Source of the DNA: GCA-003244245 sp050700495
GTDB lineage: Bacteria > Actinomycetota > Actinomycetes > Mycobacteriales > Pseudonocardiaceae
Assembly (NCBI GenBank): GCA_050700495.1
Contig: JBOHHF010000044.1
Coordinates: 1-64,000, forward strand
Length of the DNA: 64,000 bases
Direction: 5' to 3'
Part shown: positions 8,977-19,341 of the stretch, one piece after another
How the letters are laid out: each line of letters opens with the position of its first letter
Numbering within the stretch: the stretch's first letter is position 1
Translations under genes and position numbers: made by a program
Notes under the pieces: generated by a model
Seen by the model: the letters and a program-made list of their open reading frames with translations, nothing else
What the model was told of the DNA's origin: nothing
Database searches by the model: none

Positions 8977-9750
8977 TCAGCGGGGCAGGAGGTCTGTGGG
9001 GAGTTTGGCGGCAGCGGGGCGGTCCAGTAGCCAGAGTGTGCGGCGACGGCCGGTGGCGCCCGCGGCGGGCAACTGGACTTCTCCCGCACCGCCCAGTGCC
9101 ATGGTCACCGCTGCGGCCTTCGCCGACTCCGAGACGATCAACCACACCTCGGCGGCACACCGGATGGCCGGCAACGTCAGGGTGATCCGGGTAGGCGGTG
9201 GTTTGGGACTGCACCGCACGCCGATCACCGCGCGTTCGGTCTCGTAGACCGCCGGGGAACCGGGGAACACCGAGGCGACGTGACCGTCGTCGCCGACGCC
9301 GAGACAACAGATGTCGAACGACGGCGCCGGGCCACGATCCTCCGGCCGCAGCCGGTGCAGCAGCAGATCTTCGTAGTCCTGCGCGGCAGCGTCCGGGTCG
9401 TCGCCCCATGGCCCGTCCGAGGCCCCCATCGGATGGACCCGGGCGGGGTCCACCCCCACGTGGTCGAGTAGCGCCTCGCGGGCCTGAGTTTCATTGCGGT
9501 CGGGGTGACCGCTGGGAAGGAAGCGCTCGTCGCCCCAGTAGACATCCAACCGGAGCCAGTCCACCGCAGTGACAGCGTTGGTGCTCGCTATGTGGCGCAG
9601 CACTGCGATACCGATGCCGCCCCCGGTCAGCACCACCGAGGCCGACCCCGACGCGGTCTGGATGTCTACGATCCGGGTGATCAGCCGGGCAGCGGTCGCG
9701 GCGGCGAGTACCTCCGCGCTGGCATGCATTACCACGTCGGGGCGGCTCAC
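8977..9750 (-). CDS. pgl: 6-phosphogluconolactonase
   Basis: A 257-residue 6-phosphogluconolactonase of the DevB/SOL type, hydrolysing 6-phosphogluconolactone in the oxidative pentose phosphate pathway. It shows the VLTGGGIGIAVL N-terminal motif, WGDERFLP, and CLGVGDDGHVASVFPG near the active site. It is the last gene of the minus-strand tkt-tal-pgi-zwf-opcA-pgl operon, with its start overlapping the opcA stop by 4 nt. Confidence 0.95.
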   Translation of the reverse strand: MSRPDVVMHASAEVLAAATAARLITRIVDIQTASGSASVVLTGGGIGIAVLRHIASTNAVTAVDWLRLDVYWGDERFLPSGHPDRNETQAREALLDHVGVDPARVHPMGASDGPWGDDPDAAAQDYEDLLLHRLRPEDRGPAPSFDICCLGVGDDGHVASVFPGSPAVYETERAVIGVRCSPKPPPTRITLTLPAIRCAAEVWLIVSESAKAAAVTMALGGAGEVQLPAAGATGRRRTLWLLDRPAAAKLPTDLLPR

Positions 9751-10730
9751 TGGTCGTCCCGAGTCCCGCCCAGCGTCTCGCCCGATCGGGCGAGACGGTG
9801 AGTGTTACCGGCTCGGCTGTCCACCTCGGTCAACGCCTGCAGCGCGGCCTGGTAGATCTGGTCGGGATCCAGCCTGCGCAGCTCCTCGGCGAGGCATTCG
9901 CGCACCGGGCGGCGCTTCAACGGCACCCGGCGGTCCGGCTGACCCGGCTGACGCAGGGTGCCCACCTTGCCATGGGGCCGGATCAACTCCACCGGGCCGC
10001 ATCGGCGCTCCAGCACCGCCGAGCTGATCCCGCCGCCGGGATCGCTGGCGCGACGCCGTACCGGGACCTGCAGTCGCGAGCGCAGCCAGCCGGCGAGCAG
10101 GTCCGTGGACGGGTTGTCCGCGGCGCCAGTGACGGTGACCGCCTCGACCTCCTCATAGGGCGGTAGATCGAGTGCGGCGGCGAGCAGTGCGCGCCACGGG
10201 GTGAGCCGGCTCCACGCGAGGTCGGTGTCGCCGTCGGTGTAGGAGGTGCGGCGGATCTCCAGCGTCTTGATCGGTTGGCGGGCTGCGGCGGCGTCGGTGA
10301 TCCGGCGCTGCGCCAGCTTTCCGATGGAGTCCTGCGCGGGTACCACCGGCGCTACCCCCGGCCACCACGTGACCACCGGGCAGTCCGGCAGCAACAGCGG
10401 TATCACCACGCTGTCTCCGTGATCGGCCAACGGGCCATACAGGCGCAGCACGAGCACCTCGGACGCGCCGGCGTCGCCACCGACGCGGATCTGCGCGTCC
10501 AGTCGTGTCGCGGCCCGCTTGAGGCCCCTGGCCACCACGAGTATCCGGCAGGGATGCTCCTTGCTGGCCTCGTTCGCGGCCTCGATCGACTCCTCCACCT
10601 GCGCCGAGTCATCGGTCACGATCACCAGGGTGAGCACCCGGCCCAGCGCCACCGCGCCACCGCGCTCCCGCATGTCGATCATCGCGTGGTTGACCGCAGA
10701 CGTCGTCGTCGAGGGCAGGTCGACGATCAT
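9747..10730 (-). CDS. opcA: Glucose-6-phosphate dehydrogenase assembly protein OpcA
   Basis: A 327-residue OpcA protein, which assembles or activates glucose-6-phosphate dehydrogenase in actinobacteria and cyanobacteria. Typical segments include the N-terminal RERGGAVALGRVLTLVIV and the central PVVTWWPGVAP. It overlaps zwf upstream and pgl downstream by 4 nt each, so all three are probably translated in fixed proportion. Confidence 0.95.
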   Translation of the reverse strand: MIVDLPSTTTSAVNHAMIDMRERGGAVALGRVLTLVIVTDDSAQVEESIEAANEASKEHPCRILVVARGLKRAATRLDAQIRVGGDAGASEVLVLRLYGPLADHGDSVVIPLLLPDCPVVTWWPGVAPVVPAQDSIGKLAQRRITDAAAARQPIKTLEIRRTSYTDGDTDLAWSRLTPWRALLAAALDLPPYEEVEAVTVTGAADNPSTDLLAGWLRSRLQVPVRRRASDPGGGISSAVLERRCGPVELIRPHGKVGTLRQPGQPDRRVPLKRRPVRECLAEELRRLDPDQIYQAALQALTEVDSRAGNTHRLARSGETLGGTRDDQ

Positions 10731-12262
10731 GGCCGTCTCCAGCTCCGTCCGGTCCGAGCGATCATCCGGTTCGCCGACGGCGGACCCCAGGTACCCGCGG
10801 GGTAGGGCTCGGGACCGTCTTCTTGCTTGGCCCAGTGTTCGAGCACGGGGTCCAGAATCGCCCAGGACAGCTCCACCTCGGCGTTGACCGGAAACAACGA
10901 CGGCTCGCCGAGCAGCCCGTCCAGCAGCAACCGCTCGTACGCCTCGGGCGAGGACTCGGTGAACGCCGTGCCGTAACGGAAATCCATCGTGACGTCACGA
11001 ACCTCCATCGCGGTTCCAGGTACCTTGGAGCCGAACCGGATCGTGACACCCTCATCCGGCTGAACCCGAATGACCAGCGCGTTTTGCCCCAGCTCCTCGG
11101 TCATGGTCTCCTCGAAGGGCAGGTGGGGAGCTCGCTTGAAGATCACCGCGATCTCGGTGACCCGCCTGCCCAGCCGCTTGCCGGTGCGCAGCAGGAATGG
11201 CACCCCGGCCCATCGCCGGTTGTCGACCTGCAGTGTGATCGCGGCGAAGGTCTCGGTGGTGGAATCCTGGTGGAAGCCATGTTCCTCGAGCACCCCGACG
11301 ACCTTGGCGCCGCCCTGCCACCCGGCGGTGTACTGGCCGCGCGCGGTGGTCTCCTCCAACGGCTCCACGAGCTTGGTCGCGGACAGCACCTTGATCTTCT
11401 CGCCGCGTAGCGAATCGGGGGAGAAGGACAGCGGCTCCTCCATCGCGGTGAGGGCGAGCAGCTGGAGCAGGTGATTCTGGATCACGTCCCGGGCGGCCCC
11501 GATGCCGTCGTAGTAACCGGCGCGGCCAGCCAGCCCGATGTCCTCGGCCATGGTGATCTGCACATGGTCCACGTAGTGGCTGTTCCAGATCGGCTCGTAG
11601 AGCTGGTTGGCGTAGCGCAGCGCGAGAATGTTCTGGACGGTCTCCTTGCCGAGGTAGTGGTCGATGCGAAACACCGACTCCTCGGGGAAGACGTCGTTGA
11701 CGATCTCGTTGAGTTCCCGAGCGCTGCGTAGGTCGTGCCCGAACGGCTTCTCGATCACCACCCGACGCCACTGGTCGCCATTCTGAGTCGCCAGCCCGGT
11801 ACGGGCGAGCTGCTTGAGTACCACCGGGAACATCGCGGGCGGGATGGACAGGTAGAAGGCGTGATTGCCGCCAGTGCCGCGGTCCCGATCCAGTTCTTCG
11901 ACCACCGATGCAAGATCGTCGAAGGCGGCGTCGTCATCGAAGCTGCCGGCCACGAACCTGACGCCCTCGGCCAGCCGGTCCCAGACCTCCTGACGGAAGG
12001 CGGTACGGGCATGTTCCCGGACCGAATCGTGCACCAGTTCGGCGAAGTTCTCATCGGCCCAGTTCCGGCGGGCGAACCCGACCAACGCGAAACCGGGCGG
12101 TAGCAGCCCACGGTTAGCCAGGTCGTAGATCGCCGGCATCAGCTTCTTGCGGGACAGGTCCCCGGTCACGCCGAAGATCACGACACCGCACGGGCCGGCG
12201 ATCCGGGGCAGCCGCTTGTCCCGGGGATCCCGCAGCGGGTTGGCGCCGCTTCCGAGAGTCAT
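10727..12262 (-). CDS. zwf: Glucose-6-phosphate 1-dehydrogenase
   Basis: A 511-residue glucose-6-phosphate dehydrogenase producing 6-phosphogluconolactone and NADPH. The N-terminal dinucleotide motif GVTGDLSRKKL, the active-site signature FRIDHYLGKETVQN and the EKPFGHDL segment are intact. The start overlaps the pgi stop by 4 nt. Length and context are normal. Confidence 0.97.
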   Translation of the reverse strand: MTLGSGANPLRDPRDKRLPRIAGPCGVVIFGVTGDLSRKKLMPAIYDLANRGLLPPGFALVGFARRNWADENFAELVHDSVREHARTAFRQEVWDRLAEGVRFVAGSFDDDAAFDDLASVVEELDRDRGTGGNHAFYLSIPPAMFPVVLKQLARTGLATQNGDQWRRVVIEKPFGHDLRSARELNEIVNDVFPEESVFRIDHYLGKETVQNILALRYANQLYEPIWNSHYVDHVQITMAEDIGLAGRAGYYDGIGAARDVIQNHLLQLLALTAMEEPLSFSPDSLRGEKIKVLSATKLVEPLEETTARGQYTAGWQGGAKVVGVLEEHGFHQDSTTETFAAITLQVDNRRWAGVPFLLRTGKRLGRRVTEIAVIFKRAPHLPFEETMTEELGQNALVIRVQPDEGVTIRFGSKVPGTAMEVRDVTMDFRYGTAFTESSPEAYERLLLDGLLGEPSLFPVNAEVELSWAILDPVLEHWAKQEDGPEPYPAGTWGPPSANRMIARTGRSWRRP

Positions 12263-13866
12263 GACCCGGGTTCCGGTAGCGCGCGCACCACCTGAACCAG
12301 CCCGGCCGGCCGGTCGACCAGGTGCAGCCGCAGCACCGGCCGGCCGCGGGCGGCGAGTACCTCGGCGTCTCCCAATGCCTGGGCCCGCTGCAGGTCTCCG
12401 AGGGAGAACGTGGTGCCCGGCACCGGGATGTCCTCGACGACCTCACCGGTCAGTTGCAGGAATGCCCCGTTCTGATAACCCCCCTTGTGGTACTGGCCGG
12501 TCGAATGCAGAAAGCGGGGTCCCCAGCCGAAGGTGGTCTGCACGTGGGTGCGGCGGGCGAATTCGGTGCGCAGCACCGCGGCGGAGGTGTCGGCGATGCG
12601 GTCCAGATAAGCCTGCACCGCGAGGTAGCCACGCTCCGGGGTGGCGGCGATCAGCGCTGCCACGGCGTCGCGCAGGGTGGCAACTCCTGCCGGCAACCAG
12701 TCCCCGACGGGATGAACTGCGACGTCACCCTCGACGAACGCGGGTTTGGGCCTGGCGACACTGTCCAGCTGGGCCCGTGCCGCCATCTTCGCGGCCTCCA
12801 CGTCGGGCTGGTCGAACGGGTTGATCCCCAGCAGCCGGCCGACCACCGCCGTGGCGTGCTCCCAGAGCAGTAACTGCTCACCTAAGGTGCCGGTGACGGC
12901 CACTGCGGCGGCATCGACACCAGGGCCGATGGCAACCGGGATGGCGTCCGGCCCGCTGTCGGCGAAGCCAGCAGCAGCAGGGCCGGCCACCACGACCGGT
13001 AGTAGTCCGGTGCCGTCCTTGCCGGTGGACTCGGCGATGAGCTGCTCGGCCCAGTCGCCGAAGCCGATGATCCCCGAGCCGGTGTCAGCAAACACCACCT
13101 TGTCGGCACCGGCGGCATGCCCGGCTACCAGCGCGGCCGCCAGTCGCAGCGCTGGGTTGGCCGGGTCGTCGATGGCCAGCAGCGGCGCCAGCTGCGCTGC
13201 GTCGTCCAGCAACTTCCCGATATCCGACCCGGCCAGGCCGGCCGGAACCAGGCCGAAGGCAGTCAGCGCGGAGTAACGCCCGCCCACGTCCGGGTCGGCG
13301 GTGATCACCGCACGGTAGCCCTCGGCGTCGGCGATCTGCTGCAGCGGCGACCCCGGGTCGGTCACCACCACCAGATGCGCTGCCGGATCCAGCCCGGCTG
13401 CGGCGAACGCGGCGGCGAACACTCGACGGTGGCTGTCGGTCTCCACCGTGGAGCCCGATTTGGACGACACCACGAGCACGGTCCGCTTCAGGTCTCCGGC
13501 CAGCGCGTCAGCTACCTGGCCGGGGTCAGTGGTATCCAGCACGGTCAGCGCCACCTTGTCAGTGGCACAGATGACCTCCGGGGCCAACGATGATCCGCCC
13601 ATTCCGGCCAGCACAACGCGGTCGATACCGTCGGAGTGCAAATCAGCTCGCAGGGTCTCGATGGTGCTCAGCAGCGGCCGGGAGGTTTCGGGCAACGCCA
13701 CCCAGGCCAGCCGCCGAGCGGCCTCCGGCTGCGCCTGCGGACCCCACAGCGTCGGATCCTGACCGGCCAGCGCTGAGGCCACCTGTTGCTCGACGAGCTT
13801 GTCGACCAGCGACCCCACCTCGCCTGCCAGGCCGGGGGAGCGGATGTCGACGGCGAGCTGTGACAT
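12259..13866 (-). CDS. pgi: Glucose-6-phosphate isomerase (actinobacterial type)
   Basis: A 535-residue SIS-domain glucose-6-phosphate isomerase of the subtype that sits between zwf and tal in several actinobacterial orders. The N-terminal SIS domain has the GGSSLAPEV and VSSKSGSTVETDSH phosphate-binding segments. It supplies fructose-6-phosphate to, or drains it from, the pentose phosphate cycle encoded around it. It overlaps zwf by 4 nt and lies 6 nt after tal. Confidence 0.93.
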   Translation of the reverse strand: MSQLAVDIRSPGLAGEVGSLVDKLVEQQVASALAGQDPTLWGPQAQPEAARRLAWVALPETSRPLLSTIETLRADLHSDGIDRVVLAGMGGSSLAPEVICATDKVALTVLDTTDPGQVADALAGDLKRTVLVVSSKSGSTVETDSHRRVFAAAFAAAGLDPAAHLVVVTDPGSPLQQIADAEGYRAVITADPDVGGRYSALTAFGLVPAGLAGSDIGKLLDDAAQLAPLLAIDDPANPALRLAAALVAGHAAGADKVVFADTGSGIIGFGDWAEQLIAESTGKDGTGLLPVVVAGPAAAGFADSGPDAIPVAIGPGVDAAAVAVTGTLGEQLLLWEHATAVVGRLLGINPFDQPDVEAAKMAARAQLDSVARPKPAFVEGDVAVHPVGDWLPAGVATLRDAVAALIAATPERGYLAVQAYLDRIADTSAAVLRTEFARRTHVQTTFGWGPRFLHSTGQYHKGGYQNGAFLQLTGEVVEDIPVPGTTFSLGDLQRAQALGDAEVLAARGRPVLRLHLVDRPAGLVQVVRALPEPGS

Positions 13867-13872
13867 CGGCAG

Positions 13873-15000
13873 TCAGTTCCCCTCCTGTCGGGCAACCTTG
13901 GCCAGCTGTGCGGCCACCGTCTCGCCCAGCTCGACCCAGGATGCGTCGAATTTCTCCACACCCTCACGCTCCAGCACGACGAATACATCATCGAGGTCGA
14001 CCCCGACCTCGACCAGCTCGTCGAAGGTGCGCTGCGCCTGCTCGGCGGTGTCCGACACCTGGTCACCGGGTACCTCGCCGTGGTCGGCCAGCGCGAGCAG
14101 CGTCTTCTCCGGCATCGTGTTCACCACCCCCGGCGCGATCAGTTCGGTGACGTACTTCGTGTCCGGGTAGGCCGGATTCTTCACCCCGGTGGACGCCCAC
14201 AGCGGCCGTTGCGGTCGTGCTCCCAGCTCCGCCAGCGAGGCCCAACGTTGCGTCGCGAACTGTTGTTGATAGGCCGCGTAGGCGAGCTGGGCGTTGGCGA
14301 CCGCGGCCTGCCCGCGCAGCGCCAGGGCCGGCTCGGTGCCGATCGCCTCCAGTCGCTTGTCCACCTCGGTGTCCACCCGGGAGACGAAGAAGGAGGCGAC
14401 CGACGCGATCGCCACCAGATCGTGCCCGTTGGCCCTGGCCCCCTCCAGACCGGCGAAGAAGGCCGCCATCACCTCGCGGTAGCGCTGCACCGAGAACACC
14501 AGGGTGACGTTGACGCTGATGCCGTCGGCCAGCGTGCCGGTGATCGCGGGAATGCCTTCGGCCGTCGCCGGAATTTTGATCATGAGGTTGGGCCGGTCGA
14601 CCACCTTCCACAGCTCGGCGGCCTGGGCGAGGGTGGCATCGGTGTCGTGCGCCAGCGCAGGGCTGACCTCCAGCGACACCCGCCCGTCCACCCCGCCGGT
14701 GGTCTCCCAGGTTCCACTGAACACGTCGCAGGCCAGTTGCACGTCGGCCACGGTGATCTCACGCACGGCCTCGTCGACCGAGGCGCCGCGGGTGGCCAGC
14801 TCCTTCACCTGCGTGGCGTAGTCGTCGGCGTGGGTCACCGCGCCAGCGAAGATCGTCGGGTTGCTGGTCACCCCGACCACGTGCCGGTTACGGATCAGGT
14901 CGGCCAGGTTGCCCGAATTGACCCGCTGACGGGACAGGTCGTCCAGCCAGATCGACACGCCCGCCTCGGACAGAGCCTGCAAGGTATCGGTGCTGCCCAT
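13873..15000 (-). CDS. tal: Transaldolase
   Basis: A 375-residue transaldolase (TalB-like, long actinobacterial form) moving a dihydroxyacetone unit between sugar phosphates. The N-terminal SIWLDDLSR segment, VTSNPTIF and the Schiff-base lysine segment LMIKIPAT are visible. It lies between tkt (27 nt upstream) and pgi. Confidence 0.96.
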   Translation of the reverse strand: MGSTDTLQALSEAGVSIWLDDLSRQRVNSGNLADLIRNRHVVGVTSNPTIFAGAVTHADDYATQVKELATRGASVDEAVREITVADVQLACDVFSGTWETTGGVDGRVSLEVSPALAHDTDATLAQAAELWKVVDRPNLMIKIPATAEGIPAITGTLADGISVNVTLVFSVQRYREVMAAFFAGLEGARANGHDLVAIASVASFFVSRVDTEVDKRLEAIGTEPALALRGQAAVANAQLAYAAYQQQFATQRWASLAELGARPQRPLWASTGVKNPAYPDTKYVTELIAPGVVNTMPEKTLLALADHGEVPGDQVSDTAEQAQRTFDELVEVGVDLDDVFVVLEREGVEKFDASWVELGETVAAQLAKVARQEGN

Positions 15001-15027
15001 CAGGGGTTCTCCTGCCTGCTATGGGTG

Positions 15028-17133
15028 TTAGTCCGGTATGCGACCCAACGTACGGCGGGCCGCGTCCGCCACCGCCTCGCCGGTGAAGCCGAACTCGCGA
15101 TACAGCGTCTGCCAGTCGGCGGAGGCGCCGAAATGCTCCAAGGAGACCACTTCGCCGTGATCGCCGACGAAGCGGTACCACGGCATCGCGACGCCGGCCT
15201 CGACGGCTACCCTGGCCTTCACCGACGGCGGGAGTATCTGGTCGCAGTAGGCTTGGCCCTGCTCGTCGAACCACTCCACGCACGGCATCGACACCACCCG
15301 GGCTGTGGTTCCCTCGGCTGCCAGCGTCTGCTGGGCAGCGACGGCGTACTGCACTTCGGAGCCGGTGGCGATCAGCAGCACGTCGGGCAGGCCGCCGCCA
15401 CTGTCGGGTGCGGTGTCGGCGAGCACGTAACCGCCGCGCGCGACGCCTGCGGCGTCGGTGCCCTCCAGCACCGGCACGCTTTGCCGGGTCAGGGCCAGCC
15501 CGGTAGGCCGGGTGCCCTTCTCCAGCAGTGCCTTCCATGCCGCCGCAGTCTCGTTGGCATCCGCGGGCCGGACCACGTCCAGGCCGGGGATGGCCCGTAG
15601 TGCGGCCAGGTGCTCGACCGGCTGGTGGGTGGGCCCGTCCTCGCCGAGACCGATCGAATCGTGCGTCCAGATGTAGATAGTCGGCGCCGCCATCAGCGCG
15701 GCCAGCCGCACCGCGGCGCGCATGTAGTCGCTGAAAATCAGGAACGTGCCGCCGTAGGGCCGGGTCGGCCCATGCAGCACGATCCCGTTGAGGATCGCGC
15801 CCATGGCATGCTCGCGCACCCCGAAGTGCAGCGTGCGGCCGTAGGGCTGCGCGGACCACATCTTCGTGGAGACCTTCTCGGGGCCAAACGAGTCGGCTCC
15901 CTTGATCGTGGTGTTGTTGCTTTCACCAAGGTCCGCAGAGCCACCCCACAGTTCTGGCAGCACCTCGCCGATCGCGGAGAGCACCTCCCCGGATGCTTTG
16001 CGGGTTGCCACGCCTTTGGCGTCAGGCTGCCAGGTGGGCAGCTTCTCCGCCCAGCCGGCGGGCAGCTCCCGGCGGATGAGGCGATCGAACAGCGCGGTCC
16101 CGGACGCGTTGGCCTGCCGCCAGGAGTCGAAGGAACGCTGCCACTGCGCGTGCGCGGCCTGGCCACGGGCCACCACCTGCCGGGCGTGCTCGAGTACCTC
16201 CGGCTCCACGACGAAAGAGCTCTGCGGATCGAAGCCCAGGGCTTCTTTCACCGCGGCGACCTCGTCGTCGCCCAGTGCGGAGCCGTGCGCGGCCCCGGTG
16301 TTCATCTTGTTCGGCGCTGGGTAGGCGATCACGGTGCGCAGCACGATCAGCGACGGGCGACCGGTCTCGGCCTTGGCCGCCTCGATCGCGTCCAGGATGC
16401 CGATGATGTCCTCGCCGCCTTCCACGGTCTGCACGTGCCAGCCGTAAGCCGCATAGCGCGCGGCGGTGTTCTCCGACAGCGCGATCGCGGTGTCGTCCTC
16501 GATGGAGATCTCGTTGGCGTCGTAGAACACCACGAGGTTGCCGAGCTCCTGGGTGCCGGCCAGCGAGGAGGCCTCGGAGGTCACGCCCTCCTGGATGTCG
16601 CCGTCGGAGGCGATGACGTAAATGTGGTGGTCGAAGGTGCTCTCGCCCGGCGGGGAGTCGGGATCGAACAGGCCGCGTTCCCGGCGAGCCGCCATGGCCA
16701 TCCCCACCGCAGCCGCCAGGCCCTGGCCGAGCGGGCCGGTGGTGATCTCCACGCCGACGGTGTGCCCGTACTCGGGGTGGCCCGGGGTCTTGGAGCCCCA
16801 GGTGCGCAGCTGCTCGATATCCGCCAGCTCCAGCCCGTAGCCGCACAGGAACAGCTGCAGGTACAGGGTCAGGCTGGAGTGCCCGCAGGACAGCACGAAC
16901 CGGTCCCGGCCGGTCCAGGCCGGGTCGGTGGGGTCGTGTCGCAACACCCGCTGGAACAGCGTGTACGCCAGTGGGGCGAGGCTCATGGCGGTGCCCGGGT
17001 GTCCGTTGCCGACGCGCTGCACGGCGTCAGCAGCGAGAACCCGGATGGTGTCCACCGCGCGGGTGTCCACATCGGTCCAGTCGTCGGGTACCCGGGGGGT
17101 AGTGAGCTGGGTCAGATCGTCGATGACGGACAC
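15028..17133 (-). CDS. tkt: Transketolase
   Basis: A 701-residue thiamine-diphosphate transketolase, first gene of the minus-strand pentose phosphate operon. Recognisable parts are GNGHPGTAMSLAPLAY near the N-terminus, the ThDP/Mg segment IASDGDIQEGVTSEA, and the pyrimidine-domain GVREHAMGAI. The GTG start at 17133 follows AGGAG. The 214-nt gap to the divergent ctaB gene should hold the operon promoter, though I cannot assign its elements. Confidence 0.96.
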   Translation of the reverse strand: MSVIDDLTQLTTPRVPDDWTDVDTRAVDTIRVLAADAVQRVGNGHPGTAMSLAPLAYTLFQRVLRHDPTDPAWTGRDRFVLSCGHSSLTLYLQLFLCGYGLELADIEQLRTWGSKTPGHPEYGHTVGVEITTGPLGQGLAAAVGMAMAARRERGLFDPDSPPGESTFDHHIYVIASDGDIQEGVTSEASSLAGTQELGNLVVFYDANEISIEDDTAIALSENTAARYAAYGWHVQTVEGGEDIIGILDAIEAAKAETGRPSLIVLRTVIAYPAPNKMNTGAAHGSALGDDEVAAVKEALGFDPQSSFVVEPEVLEHARQVVARGQAAHAQWQRSFDSWRQANASGTALFDRLIRRELPAGWAEKLPTWQPDAKGVATRKASGEVLSAIGEVLPELWGGSADLGESNNTTIKGADSFGPEKVSTKMWSAQPYGRTLHFGVREHAMGAILNGIVLHGPTRPYGGTFLIFSDYMRAAVRLAALMAAPTIYIWTHDSIGLGEDGPTHQPVEHLAALRAIPGLDVVRPADANETAAAWKALLEKGTRPTGLALTRQSVPVLEGTDAAGVARGGYVLADTAPDSGGGLPDVLLIATGSEVQYAVAAQQTLAAEGTTARVVSMPCVEWFDEQGQAYCDQILPPSVKARVAVEAGVAMPWYRFVGDHGEVVSLEHFGASADWQTLYREFGFTGEAVADAARRTLGRIPD

Positions 17134-17347
17134 ACTCGTGCTCCTGACTGTGCTCGGTTCGGCGGCCGTGTCGAGGGTGGCCTGCGCGGGCGCGGCCTCT
17201 GGCCCCCAGCCTAGCGAGAAGGCGCCAGCCCGCGATCCGAATCGGTCTCGCCGCCCCCACCGGGGGTGACGAGCGCCACGCGATTATCATCGGCGTTCAG
17301 GTACCCATCCCTCCGATCAGCCCGATCAGCAACGACGAGGAGCCGCG

Positions 17348-18259
17348 GTGAATAATGCCGTCGAGGCTCCTTTGGCATCGCGCACCCGGCACCGCGGCGG
17401 TGTGTTGCGCGGCTACCTCGCTCTGACCAAGCCGCGAGTGATCGAGCTGCTGCTGGTCACCACCATCCCGGCGATGCTGCTCGCTGCGCGTGGGGTGCCG
17501 TCCTTGTGGCTGGTCCTGGCCACCCTGCTGGGCGGCATCATGGCCGCGGGCAGTGCGAATGCGCTGAACTGCGTCGCCGACGCCGATATCGACGCCCAGA
17601 TGAAACGGACCCGGGCGCGGCCGCTGGTCACCCAAGAGGTGCCCCTCCGCCATGCGCTGGTCTTCGGGATTGCGCTGGGGGTGGCCTCGTTCGGCTGGCT
17701 GTGGGCCACCACGAACCTGCTGTCGGCGCTGCTGGCAGTCGCGACGATCCTGTTCTACGTCTTCGTCTACACACTGGTGCTCAAACGCCGTACCTCGCAG
17801 AACATCATCTGGGGTGGCGCCGCAGGGTGTATGCCGGTGGTGATCGGCTGGTCGGCGGTCACCGGCACGGTGGGTTGGCCCGCGCTGGTGATGTTCGGTG
17901 TGATCTTCTTCTGGACGCCGCCGCACACCTGGGCGCTGGCGATGAAGTTCCGCGAGGACTACCAGCGGGTAGGCGTGCCGATGCTGCCCGCGGTGGCCTC
18001 CCCAGTGTCGGTGGCACGCCGGATCGTGGTGTTCAGCTGGCTGATGGTGGCCTGGAGCCTGCTGCTGATCCTGGCCACGAGCTGGATCTACGCCACGGTC
18101 GCGGTGCTGGCCGGCGGTTGGTTCGTGGTGATGGCGCACCGGCTACACACCGCGGTTCGGCGCGGTCTGGCCGTCAACCCCATGCGGCTGTTCCACCTGT
18201 CCAACACTTACCTGGCGCTGGTGTTCGTCGCGATCGCCCTCGACTCAGTGCTGCTTTAG
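17348..18259 (+). CDS. ctaB: Protoheme IX farnesyltransferase (heme O synthase)
   Basis: A 303-residue UbiA-superfamily membrane enzyme adding a farnesyl group to heme B for cytochrome oxidase. The first Asp-rich motif is in ANALNCVADADIDAQMKRT and the second region in FFWTPPHTWALAMKFREDYQ. Several membrane helices are evident. The GTG at 17348 follows AGGAG. It is divergent from tkt as in relatives. In the usual order a quinone oxidoreductase and ctaA would be close by, but here they are about 18 kb away (36.0 and 38.3 kb). Confidence 0.96.
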   Translation: MNNAVEAPLASRTRHRGGVLRGYLALTKPRVIELLLVTTIPAMLLAARGVPSLWLVLATLLGGIMAAGSANALNCVADADIDAQMKRTRARPLVTQEVPLRHALVFGIALGVASFGWLWATTNLLSALLAVATILFYVFVYTLVLKRRTSQNIIWGGAAGCMPVVIGWSAVTGTVGWPALVMFGVIFFWTPPHTWALAMKFREDYQRVGVPMLPAVASPVSVARRIVVFSWLMVAWSLLLILATSWIYATVAVLAGGWFVVMAHRLHTAVRRGLAVNPMRLFHLSNTYLALVFVAIALDSVLL

Positions 18260-18398
18260 GGCGCGTGTTCTCAAACCGCGGCGCGGGATGCGAGCGCTGC
18301 GCCGGTGGTGACGGTGCGGAGTGCGAGCGAGGGGACGGACACGCGCAGCGACCCTAGGGACGGCAGCGTCGGCGGCGGATTCTGATGAGGAGGCACCT

Positions 18399-19215
18399 GT
18401 GTGGGACGGCTCACCTCCGGCAGGGCGGCAGCTTCCGAATATCGACGTCACGATTCCGCAACCGGCTCGCTTCTGGGACTACTTGCTGGGCGGCAAAAAC
18501 AACTACCCGATCGATCACAAGGTCGGCGAGCAGGTTCTGGCGATCTTTCCCGATCTGCGTGCCAGCGCGCGCTGACCGAGGGTTTCTGTTGCGGGTCGTC
18601 AGGCACTTGGTGGCCGAGGCGGGGATCCGCCAGCTGCTGGACATCGGCACCGGGCTGCCCACCGCGAACAACACCCACCAGGTCGCCCAGTCAACCGCGC
18701 CGCAGTGCCGCATCGTCTACGTGGACAACGATCCGATGGTGCTGGTTCATGCGCGTGCGCTGCTCACCAGCACGCCAGAGGGTGCCACCGACTATCTTCA
18801 AGCCGACGTCCGCGACCCCGAGACGGTCCTGCACGAAGCTGCCCGAACGCTCGACTTCACGCGACCTGTCGCGCTCATGCTGCTGGGGATCATCAACTAT
18901 GTCATGGACGACGCCGAGGCGGACACCGTCGTGAAGCGGCTCCTGGATGCCTTGCCTGCAGGAAGCTATCTGGCAATGTCTCATCCCACCCCGGAAATTC
19001 ATGCTGAGGCGATAAAGGCGTCCATGCAGCTCTACAATTCCAGCGGCGCGGCCCCGATCAGAACCCGCACCCGCCAGGAGCTCACCCGTTTTTTTGACGG
19101 GCTGGAGCTGCTGGAGCCGGGCGTGGTCTCGTGTTCGCTGTGGCGCCCAGACGCAAGCGATGTCGGAACCCCTACCGAGGTGACCCAGTACTGCGGGCTG
19201 GCCCGAAAGCCTTGA
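18399..19215 (+). pseudogene. DUF574-family SAM-dependent methyltransferase, frameshifted
   Basis: The 5' part from GTG 18399 (after GAGGAGG at 18387) encodes the family N-terminus, including FWDYLLGGKNNYPIDHKVG, then stops at the TGA at 18573. The next frame continues directly with ADRGFLLRVVRHL, the SAM motif LDIGTGLPTANNTH, YVDNDPMVL and the family C-terminus to 19215. Joined, the two parts give a normal length of about 271 residues. The break is in a short GC dinucleotide run (AGCGCGCGCTGA), where a net +1/-2 change is needed. It may be a real inactivation or a sequencing error. Confidence 0.85.
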
Positions 19216-19341
19216 TACGCCTTCCGAAGTGCGACAAGCATCCAGTCGCTGTCGGGTCAGCGGGTGCCTACGACACTCGTATATGCCATCTGGCAGATGT
19301 ACCGTGGGCAGCGCGGTCTTAGATTGGCTGCAGGTGACCGA

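Noticed and set aside
14080..15600. Long plus-strand frame opposite tal and tkt
   Set aside because: Antisense shadow of two well-conserved enzymes, with His/Gly/Arg-rich composition.
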